The notes below the pieces were generated by a model. It saw only the letters and a program-made list of their open reading frames with translations, did not search any database and was not told the DNA's origin. A stretch of DNA of 41,179 bases. Origin: a bacterium. GTDB lineage: Bacteria; UBP6; UBA1177. Made by a program: the position numbers and the translations under genes. Shown here piece by piece: positions 1 through 7,302 of the stretch (its first letter is position 1; every line of letters starts with the position of its first letter). The DNA lies in assembly GCA_017405875.1 (NCBI GenBank), contig JAFQZM010000026.1:1-41179 (forward strand). Reading direction: 5' to 3'.

Positions 1-20
1 AGGATCAAACTCTCCAGTTA
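1..20 (-). rRNA. rrs: 16S ribosomal RNA, 5' end only
   Basis: The complement of bases 1-13 is AGAGTTTGATCCT, the universal 5' segment of bacterial 16S rRNA (E. coli positions 8 onward). By that alignment the mature 5' end lies near base 20. The rest of the gene lies outside the window to the left. An upstream promoter at 121-154 reads towards it. Confidence 0.93.
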
Positions 21-120
21 AATCCTTTTCTCATTTCTCAAAGGTCTTTTTAAAGACCCGTTTTATTCGCTGTGTGTCTCATTTCTGCTGCTCAGTTTTC
101 AATGACCTCTCAAAAAAGCG

Positions 121-154
121 GGGCGTATCTTAGCGATTGAAAATCAAATGTCAA
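121..154 (-). promoter_or_regulatory. rRNA operon promoter
   Basis: On the minus strand TTGACA (149-154) and TAAGAT (127-132) are separated by 16 bases. An A/T-rich stretch like an UP element lies upstream (155-175). A G/C-rich discriminator (about 119-126) follows the -10, as expected for a growth-rate or stringently controlled rRNA promoter. The predicted start near base 119 gives a leader of about 100 bases before mature 16S. That leader holds a short hairpin (GGTCTTT/AAAGACC, about 43-58) and a TCTTTAA stretch resembling a boxA antitermination element. Confidence 0.75.
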
Positions 155-227
155 ATTATTTTTCTCACTTTTTTCATCTTTTTGCATAACTCACAGATTT
201 TATTGGATTATTTTTTTGTTTTTTTTG

Positions 228-295
228 CTGCCGCCGCTCGTTAAGGTCTTTAAGGTCATTAGGGTCCCTAAAGTCCTTAGGGTCGGCGGCGGCGG
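228..295. repeat. GC-armed tandem-repeat element, copy 1
   Basis: Arms CTGCCGCCGC (228-237) and GGCGGCGGCGG (285-295) are complementary. Between them are five 9-base units of the form NTTAAGGTC (240-284), with some drift. Read on the minus strand, its end (GACCTTAACG then GCGGCGG) matches the end of the element at 9648-9717, so the two belong to one family. It lies between the 16S promoter and the FHA regulator gene, whose -10 is about 50 bases downstream. No gene is visible in 21-375; the stretch holds the rRNA leader and promoter, this element and the promoter at 344-349. Confidence 0.8.
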
Positions 296-343
296 AAATT
301 ACAACCAGCGCTGCACAGCACTCGCTTTTTTTTAAAACCTGAA

Positions 344-349
344 TATAAT
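344..349 (+). promoter_or_regulatory. -10 element for the FHA regulator operon
   Basis: A perfect TATAAT lies 26 bases upstream of the ATG at 376. No good -35 is visible at 16-18 bases (TCGCTT at 322-327 is the best). The predicted start near 356 leaves a 20-base leader and argues against the TTG at 358 as initiation codon. Confidence 0.45.
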
Positions 350-375
350 GTCGTGATTTGTTTTTGAGGTCGTTC

Positions 376-1794
376 ATGTATCTTCTTATATACCGCGGTG
401 CGAAACATCTTTTTTCCTTCTATATAAACAGCGCGAGAAAAAAAATCGTCGTCGGCGGCAGCGAAGGCGACATCCTCTTTCCTCAGGAGCTGCACGACTG
501 CGAACTTGTGATGCGCAAAGAGTTCAACTTCGAGAAAAAGGACTACTCATGGTGTCTTTATCCGACAGCGGGCGAGTTCAAACTCAACGGCAGAAAAGTT
601 TCAGGCGGTGAAGTTTTCGAGGATTCCGATGTCTTTTCACTGCAGGAGTTCAGCTTTTCGTTTTCGCCTACATCCAATCTTTCGGTGCTTTCCGCAGCTG
701 CGGACGAAGCACCGGCAAAAGCGGGCAACACGCTGATAATCGAGGACGAACCGACCGAGTTCAAAAACATCGAAACGACTTACGGCGGCGTTCACAAAAC
801 TTTTGTTTTCAGGCCGGGGCGCAAAATCGTGATCGGCAGGAAAAACACCGACATCGCCATCTCCTTCAACGAAGTTTCAAGCGAGCACGTCATCCTCGAA
901 ATGCAGGAAAAAGGGGTAAACTTCATAAATAAAGGTAAAAACGGCACGTGGGTAAACGGCGTGAGGATCAACAGCGGCATTCTCGAAGAAGGCAAATACC
1001 ACCTTTCGATCGCCGGCAGGCACGATGTCACGATACAAATCAACAAGGAAAAAACGAGCGAAACCTTCCTCGCAGGGACACTTTCGCCGTATTTCGAGCA
1101 GATCGAGAACTGGCTCAACCAGCCGATTCTTTTCCGCAACCATCCGATAATCCTTCTTTCGGGAGAAAGCGGTGTCGGAAAAGAAGTTTTTGCAGAATTC
1201 ATCCACAAAACAAGCGGCAGAAAGGGTGCTTTCATCACTTACAATGCGGCAAGCATCCCTGAAACTCTGGCTGAGAGCGAGCTTTTCGGCACTGCGAAGG
1301 GCGGTTTTACCGGCGCGGAAGAGCGTGACGGCGCATTCATGCTGGCTGACGGCGGCACTCTTTTCCTTGATGAAATCGCGGAGATCCCGATAAATCTTCA
1401 ATCGAAACTTCTCAGAGTTCTCGAAGACTGGAAAGTTCGCAAAGTGGGCGAAAGCGGCATCGGCAGGACGGTTGACGTCAATCTCGTTCTTGCTACAAAC
1501 AAAAATCTTGAAGCTGCGGTAGAAGCGCAGACTTTCAGAAAAGACCTTTTCTACAGAGTTTCGACGCTCCACATCCAGATCCCGCCTCTGCGCGAGCACA
1601 AAGACGACATAATCCCTCTTGCAAAGCACCTTTACCGCGCTCTGAGCGGCCGCGAACTCGTTATCGAAGACGCCGCTGCGGAAAAACTCGTCTCCTACTC
1701 CTGGCCCGGCAACGTGCGTGAACTCAAAAGCGTGATAACGCGCTTTACTTACTCGGGTAAAAGCGTTCTCGGAAGCGCCGATCTTCAGTTCTGA
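376..1794 (+). CDS. FHA-domain sigma-54 activator (AAA+), no DNA-binding domain
   Basis: A predicted bacterial enhancer-binding-type ATPase of 472 residues. Residues 22-97 look like a degenerate FHA-like fold. Residues 141-222 are a clear FHA domain (GR at 154-155, SSEH at 168-171, NG at 194-195), a phosphothreonine reader. Residues 236-460 are the sigma-54 interaction AAA+ domain: Walker A GESGVGKE (263-270), Walker B TLFLDE (328-333), the R-finger region FRKDLFYR and the sensor II WPGNVREL. The sigma-54-contacting loop reads GGFTGA (309-314) where GAFTGA is usual. The protein ends right after the AAA+ lid (ADLQF), so there is no Fis-type helix-turn-helix. ATG 376 was chosen because GAGGT sits 5 bases upstream; an in-frame TTG at 358 lacks one. 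It leads a five-gene plus-strand operon. It might act without binding DNA, gated by Ser/Thr phosphorylation. Confidence 0.9.
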   Translation: MYLLIYRGAKHLFSFYINSARKKIVVGGSEGDILFPQELHDCELVMRKEFNFEKKDYSWCLYPTAGEFKLNGRKVSGGEVFEDSDVFSLQEFSFSFSPTSNLSVLSAAADEAPAKAGNTLIIEDEPTEFKNIETTYGGVHKTFVFRPGRKIVIGRKNTDIAISFNEVSSEHVILEMQEKGVNFINKGKNGTWVNGVRINSGILEEGKYHLSIAGRHDVTIQINKEKTSETFLAGTLSPYFEQIENWLNQPILFRNHPIILLSGESGVGKEVFAEFIHKTSGRKGAFITYNAASIPETLAESELFGTAKGGFTGAEERDGAFMLADGGTLFLDEIAEIPINLQSKLLRVLEDWKVRKVGESGIGRTVDVNLVLATNKNLEAAVEAQTFRKDLFYRVSTLHIQIPPLREHKDDIIPLAKHLYRALSGRELVIEDAAAEKLVSYSWPGNVRELKSVITRFTYSGKSVLGSADLQF

Positions 1795-1804
1795 CAGGTG
1801 CTGC

Positions 1805-2536
1805 ATGACAAGATGCGATACGCTTTCCGGCGATTTCAAGATTTTTCAGCCTGAAAACGGGCAGCGCTACAGCACAGACGACCTTTTGACGGCGTGGCTT
1901 GCAATAAAAACCGTTTCGGAAAATCCTCCGGCGCGTTTTTTAGACCTCGGAAGCGGTCTGGCGAGCGTTCCGATGATAGTTTTGTGGAAATTTCCGGATT
2001 TGAGCGGAACCGGTATAGAAATCAGGCCCAATCGCTACGAACTCGCCGAAAAATCGCTTGAAATCAATGGCCTCACAAAAAGATTTTCGATACTTCACGG
2101 AGACTTGCGCGAACTCGATCTCGATGAAAAATTCAATCTCGTGACTTCCACACCGCCCTACTACCAAAGCAGCGAAGGACCTTTGAGCGGAAACGACGAC
2201 AAAGCCGCCGCGCGCTTCGAACTGAACGGAAGCATTGACGACTACTTCAAAACAGCCGCAAAACATCTGAGCAAAAACGGCGTTTTCATCACCGTTTATC
2301 CCTATACCTATAATAAGAGAGTATATGACGCCGCGAAAAATTGCGGAATGTTCATAAATTCGAGAGTCGATTTCATTCCGAAAGCGGGCAAACCTGCGCT
2401 CATTTCGATATTTTCGGCATCGTTTTCAGAAAAAGAAGTCATCACCGAAACCCTGACGATGCGCGGCGAAGCAGGAAACCACACAGCAGAATACAACGAC
2501 GCACGGATCTTGTGCGGATTCAAACCGAAAAAGTGA
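1805..2536 (+). CDS. TrmN6/YfiC-like SAM-dependent methyltransferase
   Basis: A 243-residue class I methyltransferase resembling tRNA1(Val) A37 N6-methyltransferases. SAM motif I is DLGSGLASV (47-55), and the acidic residues of motif II follow in GIEIRPNRYE. The catalytic motif IV, NPPY in N6-adenine enzymes, reads TPPYY (116-120), replacing the Asn that normally contacts the target amino group. The start is 10 bases after the FHA gene stop, with AGGTG just upstream. Its neighbours (Nudix hydrolase, RlmD-like enzyme) suggest a housekeeping nucleic-acid-modification operon. Substrate is uncertain: the overall fold supports the TrmN6 group, but the altered motif leaves room for another target or a changed chemistry. 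Confidence 0.8.
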   Translation: MTRCDTLSGDFKIFQPENGQRYSTDDLLTAWLAIKTVSENPPARFLDLGSGLASVPMIVLWKFPDLSGTGIEIRPNRYELAEKSLEINGLTKRFSILHGDLRELDLDEKFNLVTSTPPYYQSSEGPLSGNDDKAAARFELNGSIDDYFKTAAKHLSKNGVFITVYPYTYNKRVYDAAKNCGMFINSRVDFIPKAGKPALISIFSASFSEKEVITETLTMRGEAGNHTAEYNDARILCGFKPKK

Positions 2537-2543
2537 GGTAAAC

Positions 2544-3095
2544 ATGGCAAAAAACACGATAATTTCAGAAAAACAGGTCGCAGATATGCGCGTTTTCACG
2601 GTATCGGAAGTCGAGCTCGACAAGTCGGGGCGTCGCGTAAAACATTCGATCATCAGATTCTGCGGAACCGCATCGATTTTAGCTATTACGAAAGATGGCA
2701 AGATCCTGCTCGAAAGGCAGTACAGAACACCAATAGACCGCTGGATCTACGAGATTCCGGCTGGAAAAATCGACAAAGGTGAAGATCCGACGCACTGCAT
2801 AATCAGGGAACTCGAAGAAGAGACCGGTTACCGCCCGATAAAGATCGCAAAAACCTTCGAAGCCTACACCTCATGCGGCTGCAGCGATGAATACATGCAC
2901 TATTTTACCGCTTTGGTCGAAAAAATTCCCGAAGGCGAACGCAGACTTTTCCCAGAAATCGATGAAGACCTTGAAATACTCGAAGTAACGCCCGAAGAAG
3001 CATGGAAAATGATCGAAGAAAAACAGATCGTCGATGCAAAGTCGATCATGCTGATCACCGCTTTCAAAGCGGGTCTGGCGGGGTTTGAGGAATGA
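2544..3095 (+). CDS. Nudix hydrolase, ADP-ribose pyrophosphatase type
   Basis: A 183-residue protein with a complete Nudix box beginning at G74: GKIDKGE, seven residues, then RELEEETGY (88-96). This fits GX5EX7REUXEEXGU, including the metal-binding glutamates. The N-terminal strand region (to about 45), the WIYEIPAGKID segment before the box, and the helix after it match the ADP-ribose pyrophosphatase (NudF/YqkG) subgroup, which splits ADP-ribose to AMP and ribose 5-phosphate in the cytoplasm. The start follows TGAGGTAAAC, a good ribosome-binding site, 7 bases after the previous stop. The gene overlaps the next by 4 bases (ATGA), implying translational coupling. Substrate is assigned by family resemblance only. 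Confidence 0.88.
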   Translation: MAKNTIISEKQVADMRVFTVSEVELDKSGRRVKHSIIRFCGTASILAITKDGKILLERQYRTPIDRWIYEIPAGKIDKGEDPTHCIIRELEEETGYRPIKIAKTFEAYTSCGCSDEYMHYFTALVEKIPEGERRLFPEIDEDLEILEVTPEEAWKMIEEKQIVDAKSIMLITAFKAGLAGFEE

Positions 3096-4201
3096 CGGAA
3101 GTCAAAATCGCGAAAATTATTTCAAACGGCTGCGGGATCGGTTGGGCGGACGGAAAAACTTTTTTTGTCCCCTACACTCTGCCGGGCGAAACAGTCAGGA
3201 TCAAAAGCGCGGTGAAGGAGAAAAGTTTTTTCTACACAGACGATTTCGAGCTTCTTGAAGCCTCTCCCGAAAGAAGGAAACCGCTCTGCAGATATTACGG
3301 AATATGCGGCGGCTGCTCACTCCAGCACGCTTCGTATCCGGCACAGCTGAAAACAAAAAAGCTAATATTTTCAGAGCTTTTGAAGCAGAATCAGATAAAT
3401 CTCGACATTGATCCGATTGTCATAACGCCGGGAGAAACGGGGCTCAGGACACGGGCAAAACTCTTTTCGTTCAAGGGAAAACCGGCATACCGCAAAAAAA
3501 GGAGCAGCGATTTCGTTCAGATTGAAAGTTGTCCGCTTCTTGACCCGGTATTTTTTGAAAAAATTCTTGCAGACATTCCGAAAAGACGCGGAGACACACA
3601 GTTTGAATATTCAAAATTCACAGGTGATTTCATGCCCGGAGCCGAAACTTTGAGAAAATCGGTAAACGGAAAAATCATGAAAATCCGCCGCAACAGTTTT
3701 TTCCAGTCTTCGGAAGAAGGCGCCGGAATAATGTGTTCTCTCGTCATGCGTGAAGCCGAGGAAATAAAAGCAAAAAGTGCGGTTGATCTCTTTTGCGGAA
3801 GCGGCCTCTTCTCGCTTTTTCTCGCTGACAAGGGAATAAAAACGACAGGCTTCGAGATCGAAGACGCGGCGTGCAGAAGTTACGCAGAAAACCTCGAAGA
3901 CAAAGCAAAAATCGTAAAAATGAATGCCTACGACCTGAAATACCTTGAAAAAACCGACCTCGTCGTGGCAGATCCGCCGCGCGCCGGACTCGGAGCAAAA
4001 CTTTCCGAAATAATCAGCGACTGCACTGATCACGTGGTCTATATCGCATGTGAACCGCCCAATCTGGTACGGGATCTCAAGACATTTTTCGCCAAAAGGT
4101 TTCACGTGAAACATTTGTATATTATCGACCTTTTTCCCGACACTCCGCACTTTGAGACGGTCTGCGTTCTGAGCCGCACAAATACTCCGGTCAGAGGTTA
4201 G
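3092..4201 (+). CDS. rlmD: 23S rRNA (uracil-5-)-methyltransferase, RlmD/RumA type
   Basis: A 369-residue RNA m5U methyltransferase. Residues 3-58 form a TRAM RNA-binding domain. Cys66, Cys72, Cys75 and Cys147 follow C-X5-C-X2-C-X71-C, the spacing of the E. coli RumA [4Fe-4S] site. The SAM motif is DLFCGSGLFS (232-241) and DPPRAGL lies at 294-300. The nucleophile is Cys320 in YIACEPPNL, and the catalytic Glu355 sits in the C-terminal HFETV segment. It would methylate U1939 of 23S rRNA or an equivalent site using SAM. It is shorter than E. coli RlmD (about 430), mainly in the central domain. It starts inside the Nudix stop (ATGA overlap). A parS-like sequence lies inside its 3' end. RlmC or another TrmA-family role cannot be excluded. 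Confidence 0.85.
   Translation: MTEVKIAKIISNGCGIGWADGKTFFVPYTLPGETVRIKSAVKEKSFFYTDDFELLEASPERRKPLCRYYGICGGCSLQHASYPAQLKTKKLIFSELLKQNQINLDIDPIVITPGETGLRTRAKLFSFKGKPAYRKKRSSDFVQIESCPLLDPVFFEKILADIPKRRGDTQFEYSKFTGDFMPGAETLRKSVNGKIMKIRRNSFFQSSEEGAGIMCSLVMREAEEIKAKSAVDLFCGSGLFSLFLADKGIKTTGFEIEDAACRSYAENLEDKAKIVKMNAYDLKYLEKTDLVVADPPRAGLGAKLSEIISDCTDHVVYIACEPPNLVRDLKTFFAKRFHVKHLYIIDLFPDTPHFETVCVLSRTNTPVRG
4098..4113. promoter_or_regulatory. parS-like ParB-binding site (15/16)
   Basis: GGTTTCACGTGAAACA differs from the parS consensus TGTTNCACGTGAAACA only at the first base. It encodes part of the RFHVKH segment of the RlmD-like protein. parS sites are commonly intragenic and origin-proximal. See the second site at 13704. 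Confidence 0.75.
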
Positions 4202-4202
4202 G

Positions 4203-4715
4203 ATGGCGCCATTTGTTATGATTGAAGCACTCATTTTTATCGTGACGATTCCGGCAATTGCCTATTTTCTGATTTCAAAGCGGATGTTTCTGCCGGTTGC
4301 CGCATCGGCTCTCGCTTCGATCATTTTGGAAATTGTCAACGAACGTGTTTTCGCAGGTCAGGGAACTTACTATCCCGCATCGCTACTGCTCTTTCCCGGT
4401 TTTGAATTTCCGGTTGCAATCGTTTTTCTGAGTGTTTTTTACTGCTGCATTCTTAATTTTACCGCTCTTAAAATATCGGACTTATCCACCAAAAAACCTG
4501 TTTCGCTGCTTATTTTCACTGTTTCGGTTTTGGTTCTCAACTTACTTTCGCTCGCAATAGAAAAAGCTGGGCTTGCGTCAGGATACTGGATGGCGAGGTA
4601 TAATGCAGGCATGGCGGCAATTTACGGTTCGATTTATCTTTTTTATCTTGCCGTTCTAATTTCGGGATCGTTTTTTTTCATCCGCAGAATCATTTTCCGC
4701 ACTCCTGAATTTTGA
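4203..4715 (+). CDS. small polytopic inner-membrane protein of unknown function
   Basis: A 170-residue very hydrophobic protein with about five or six membrane segments (roughly residues 5-24, 29-45, 60-88, 101-120, 136-160) and a basic C-terminus (FIRRIIFR). I do not recognise the family firmly. The SLAIEKAGLASGYW segment faintly recalls the carotenoid-biosynthesis CruF/DUF422-type membrane proteins, but the resemblance is weak and there is no carotenoid gene nearby. It starts 1 base after the RlmD stop, so it is the last gene of the plus-strand operon. Its 3' end overlaps the convergent gene by 26 bases, with no terminator visible between them. Confidence 0.65.
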   Translation: MAPFVMIEALIFIVTIPAIAYFLISKRMFLPVAASALASIILEIVNERVFAGQGTYYPASLLLFPGFEFPVAIVFLSVFYCCILNFTALKISDLSTKKPVSLLIFTVSVLVLNLLSLAIEKAGLASGYWMARYNAGMAAIYGSIYLFYLAVLISGSFFFIRRIIFRTPEF

Positions 4716-6483
4716 AAAGTGTGCTCCCTTCGCTGTTTTCTGCGATTTTTCTCAGGCACGGAGAACTTTCGAGAGAACTTAACGACAGCTTGTCAGCCTT
4801 TATCTTCATGAACTCGTGCCAGACTACGAAATGGACGCCAGCCTTCCGGAAAAACATCAGAGATTCCGCATCGGGCAGACGGTTTATGTGATACTGAAAA
4901 ATCATGCGCGGCGTCGGAAAATAGCCGTTCACGCCGTTTACCGAGTCTATTTTGTGCCGGTTCTGCCAGTTGGTATAGATGATTTCGCGGTTATACTGAA
5001 AAATGTCGTCCCATGAATCGACGAACATTCCGATATTATTAACTTCGAGCTGCTGATTTTTCTCATTTTTTGTCACAAAATCACGCGGATTGCCGAAATT
5101 TCTCATTTTTTCTTCCGGAAATTCGATATTCATTGCTGCCGGAAGTTCTAAAATCAGCGGGCGTTTTATGTTCTGCTGTTTCACAGTTTCGTAAATTCCG
5201 GGCACTTTTTCGGTGATTGCTGCATCAAAACCCTTCAGCGGTATCGGCGTATTTTCAAAGAAGCTGAGCACAAGAAACGCGGCAGCTACAAGATGAGGTT
5301 TCTTTACTCTGCCGCATATCCTTTCAAGCGAAAGCGCCGCCGAAACAGAAACGGCGAATAAAAATATGAAATAGGCTCTGACGGCGACACGGAGAAACTT
5401 CAAAACCGGAAGCGGCTTGTAGAAAATGTAGAGCGGAGAATAAAAAACCTCTTTGAAATTGAACATAAAGACCGGTCCGCAGGCAAAAAAGACGCCGACT
5501 GCGGCAAGAATTATGAACAAAAGTCTCTTTTCAGAGTTCCACTTGAAAAGCGAATAAACGAAAAGCGCCAGAGTAAGCAGCCCGATAAAGTCGCAGTGTC
5601 TCACAAAACCCCAGTTCATCGGAATGCCTAAACGGGAGGCAAGATCGGGATAAATCACATTGTCCGGAAGAACAAGGAGCATATCGATAAGGTTGAAACT
5701 CGCCATCTTCGCAGTATAAAAAGATTCAAAAACCGAAACAAAATCAAGATGATACAGCGTGTTGAGGTAGTAAATGAAATTGGGAAGCGCAATAACGAAA
5801 GCGGCTGCCGAATAAAAAAACAGATTTTTCACAGCACTTTGAATTTTAACGCCCGATCTGTGTGCAAGAAAAGAGTAAAGAACAAAAACCATAAGGAACT
5901 GATAGAAAAAAACGTAAAAGGAAAAATATATTTCCAAGCCAGCTAAAATACTTGAAATTATTAAATATTTATTTTTGTTTTCTTCAAAGTAACGGTATAT
6001 CAGATGAAGCACAAGCGCCGGAATGAAAAAGAAAATTATCACAGAATCGTCAATGTGCGCAAAAACCATGTTGCTGCACGCGAAACAGAATCCGGCAAAA
6101 AGCTGCGCCGGAAAAAACCGGGTGAAATTGCCGGTGAAGACAAAAATCCCGAACGCCGTCAAAGCAAGAAGAAGAGTGATAAAAAAATAGTTGGTCCAGG
6201 CATCGCTAAGGCCCAAAACCTTGAAAAACATTATCAGAATCTGCATTCCGGGAGCAGATTCGCCGTAAGCGAGCGGATTTTCAGCAGGAAACATCGCGCG
6301 CCCGGTCTCTTCGCCCGTAAAAACGGATTTCAGAGCTTCCAAAGTGTGGGCGGAATAAGTCAGCGCGAGCCATGAATCGCAGTTTCCGGAAATTTCGTGC
6401 CGCAGCGGAAGCTGGATAAAAAGAAGGGCAAAAAACAGAAAATAGAAAATAAACGCCGCAATATTGCGATGTTTCGTCAGCAT
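4690..6483 (-). CDS. polytopic membrane protein, GT-C/YfhO-like architecture
   Basis: A 597-residue protein with about eleven or twelve membrane segments over the first 400 residues and a soluble C-terminal domain of about 190 residues (from roughly GFDAAITEKVPG onward). The layout, with an N-terminal helix, an acidic loop (NCDSWLALTYSA) and a string of helices before a periplasmic-type domain, is that of lipid-linked-sugar glycosyltransferases of the GT-C fold and of YfhO-like proteins. No family-specific motif is certain. ATG 6483 was chosen because GGAGG lies 5 bases upstream and a TATAAT sits at 6508-6513; the in-frame start at 6504 would lie upstream of the predicted transcript start. 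It could add sugars to a surface polymer, but that is inference. Confidence 0.6.
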   Translation of the reverse strand: MLTKHRNIAAFIFYFLFFALLFIQLPLRHEISGNCDSWLALTYSAHTLEALKSVFTGEETGRAMFPAENPLAYGESAPGMQILIMFFKVLGLSDAWTNYFFITLLLALTAFGIFVFTGNFTRFFPAQLFAGFCFACSNMVFAHIDDSVIIFFFIPALVLHLIYRYFEENKNKYLIISSILAGLEIYFSFYVFFYQFLMVFVLYSFLAHRSGVKIQSAVKNLFFYSAAAFVIALPNFIYYLNTLYHLDFVSVFESFYTAKMASFNLIDMLLVLPDNVIYPDLASRLGIPMNWGFVRHCDFIGLLTLALFVYSLFKWNSEKRLLFIILAAVGVFFACGPVFMFNFKEVFYSPLYIFYKPLPVLKFLRVAVRAYFIFLFAVSVSAALSLERICGRVKKPHLVAAAFLVLSFFENTPIPLKGFDAAITEKVPGIYETVKQQNIKRPLILELPAAMNIEFPEEKMRNFGNPRDFVTKNEKNQQLEVNNIGMFVDSWDDIFQYNREIIYTNWQNRHKIDSVNGVNGYFPTPRMIFQYHINRLPDAESLMFFRKAGVHFVVWHEFMKIKADKLSLSSLESSPCLRKIAENSEGSTLFKIQECGK

Positions 6484-6507
6484 ATCCACCTCCGAAAAAA
6501 GCACGGC

Positions 6508-6513
6508 ATTATA
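6508..6513 (-). promoter_or_regulatory. -10 element for the GT-C-like membrane protein gene
   Basis: TATAAT on the minus strand, with only a weak -35 (TTGTGG, 19-base spacing). The predicted start near 6501 gives a short leader before the ATG at 6483. Confidence 0.4.
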
Positions 6514-6599
6514 ACTTCATTCCTGATAATTTCCACAATTCAGCAAAGCCTGAATCACGGCAAAAGCGCGGGCGGCAACACGGCGGAATCAGATTTACC

Positions 6600-6627
6600 T
6601 TGACATTTCAACTTTTCGGAGTATATT
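6600..6627 (+). promoter_or_regulatory. promoter of the yceD-rpmF-plsX operon
   Basis: TTGACA (6600-6605) and TATATT (6622-6627) with a 16-base spacer. The predicted start near 6634 leaves about 20 bases before the ATG at 6655. It is divergent from the promoter at 6508-6513. Confidence 0.7.
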
Positions 6628-6654
6628 CCCGCAGTTATTTTTTTGGTGGTTGAA

Positions 6655-7092
6655 ATGCTGCTTTATCTTAGTGAAATCACCGAGTCGAAGATCACACGCG
6701 ATGTTGAATATCACATCGCCGGAGATGAGCTCGGAGAAAGTGCCGAAATAAAAAATGTCTCGCTCAAAGTCGAGTTTTACAGAGCATCAGAAACGATTTC
6801 TCTCAGATTTTTCGGAAATGCGACCGTAAAAACCGTGTGCGACAGATGCCTTGCGGATCTGGAACTGGAAATGGATATTGATGAAAATTATTACCTTTTT
6901 CCGGAAAACACGCCAGATGTCGACTATTTTTATTCAGGTGACGAGATAGAGCTTGACGATTTCGTAAGAGAAACGCTTGTTATGAACATGCCGGGAAAAG
7001 TGCTTTGCAGCGAGGACTGCAAAGGTCTCTGCTCAAAGTGCGGCGCAGACCTCAACCTTGGCGACTGCGGCTGCGATAGATCCGGCGAATAA
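6655..7092 (+). CDS. yceD: YceD/DUF177 family protein
   Basis: A 145-residue protein of the DUF177 family, whose plant and bacterial members act in 23S rRNA or large-subunit assembly. The family signatures are present: CDRCL (62-66) in the middle and a cysteine-rich tail with C118, C122, C126, C129, C138 and C140, where GLCSKCGADLN matches the usual GLCPxCGxNLN segment. The order yceD-rpmF-plsX is widely conserved in bacteria and fixes the identity. ATG 6655 was chosen because GGTGG lies about 6 bases upstream; a TTG at 6643 and a GTG at 6646 in frame would extend it by up to four residues and fit the predicted transcript start less well. Confidence 0.87.
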   Translation: MLLYLSEITESKITRDVEYHIAGDELGESAEIKNVSLKVEFYRASETISLRFFGNATVKTVCDRCLADLELEMDIDENYYLFPENTPDVDYFYSGDEIELDDFVRETLVMNMPGKVLCSEDCKGLCSKCGADLNLGDCGCDRSGE

Positions 7093-7113
7093 ACAATAAA
7101 ATAGGAGGATTCA

Positions 7114-7296
7114 ATGGTTCCAAAGAGAAAACACTGTTCAGCCCGCTCGAAAAAAAGAAGAGGCGGACACCTTAAATCAAACCCGATGACCACGATAGCA
7201 TGCCCGAAATGCGGCGAACCGATGCTTCCGCACCGCATTTGCCCGAACTGCGGCAACTATAAAGGTAAAGAGATAATCTCTGTTTCCGAACAATAG
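7114..7296 (+). CDS. rpmF: 50S ribosomal protein L32
   Basis: A 60-residue protein beginning VPKRKHCSARSKKRR, the L32 N-terminus. It has a complete zinc-ribbon pair, CPKC and CPNC, separated by ten residues. A strong AGGAGG precedes the start. It lies 21 bases after yceD and 6 bases before plsX, the standard cluster coupling ribosome assembly with fatty-acid/phospholipid synthesis. The four cysteines indicate the zinc-dependent (C+) form. Confidence 0.96.
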   Translation: MVPKRKHCSARSKKRRGGHLKSNPMTTIACPKCGEPMLPHRICPNCGNYKGKEIISVSEQ

Positions 7297-7302
7297 GTTT
7301 AA

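Noticed and set aside
240-284. Possible CRISPR array in the tandem repeats (also 9658-9711)
   Set aside because: Units are only 8-9 bases, directly adjacent and without spacers, and no cas genes are present.
174-377. 67-residue frame with a repeating LKD peptide on the minus strand, and a similar plus-strand frame at 9536-9808
   Set aside because: The peptide repeat is just the translation of the 9-base tandem array; the arms and core explain the sequence without coding.
1790-1810. Frameshift that might hide a helix-turn-helix at the end of the FHA/sigma-54 activator
   Set aside because: The next gene begins 10 bases later with its own ribosome-binding site and a methyltransferase N-terminus, leaving no room for a DNA-binding domain.
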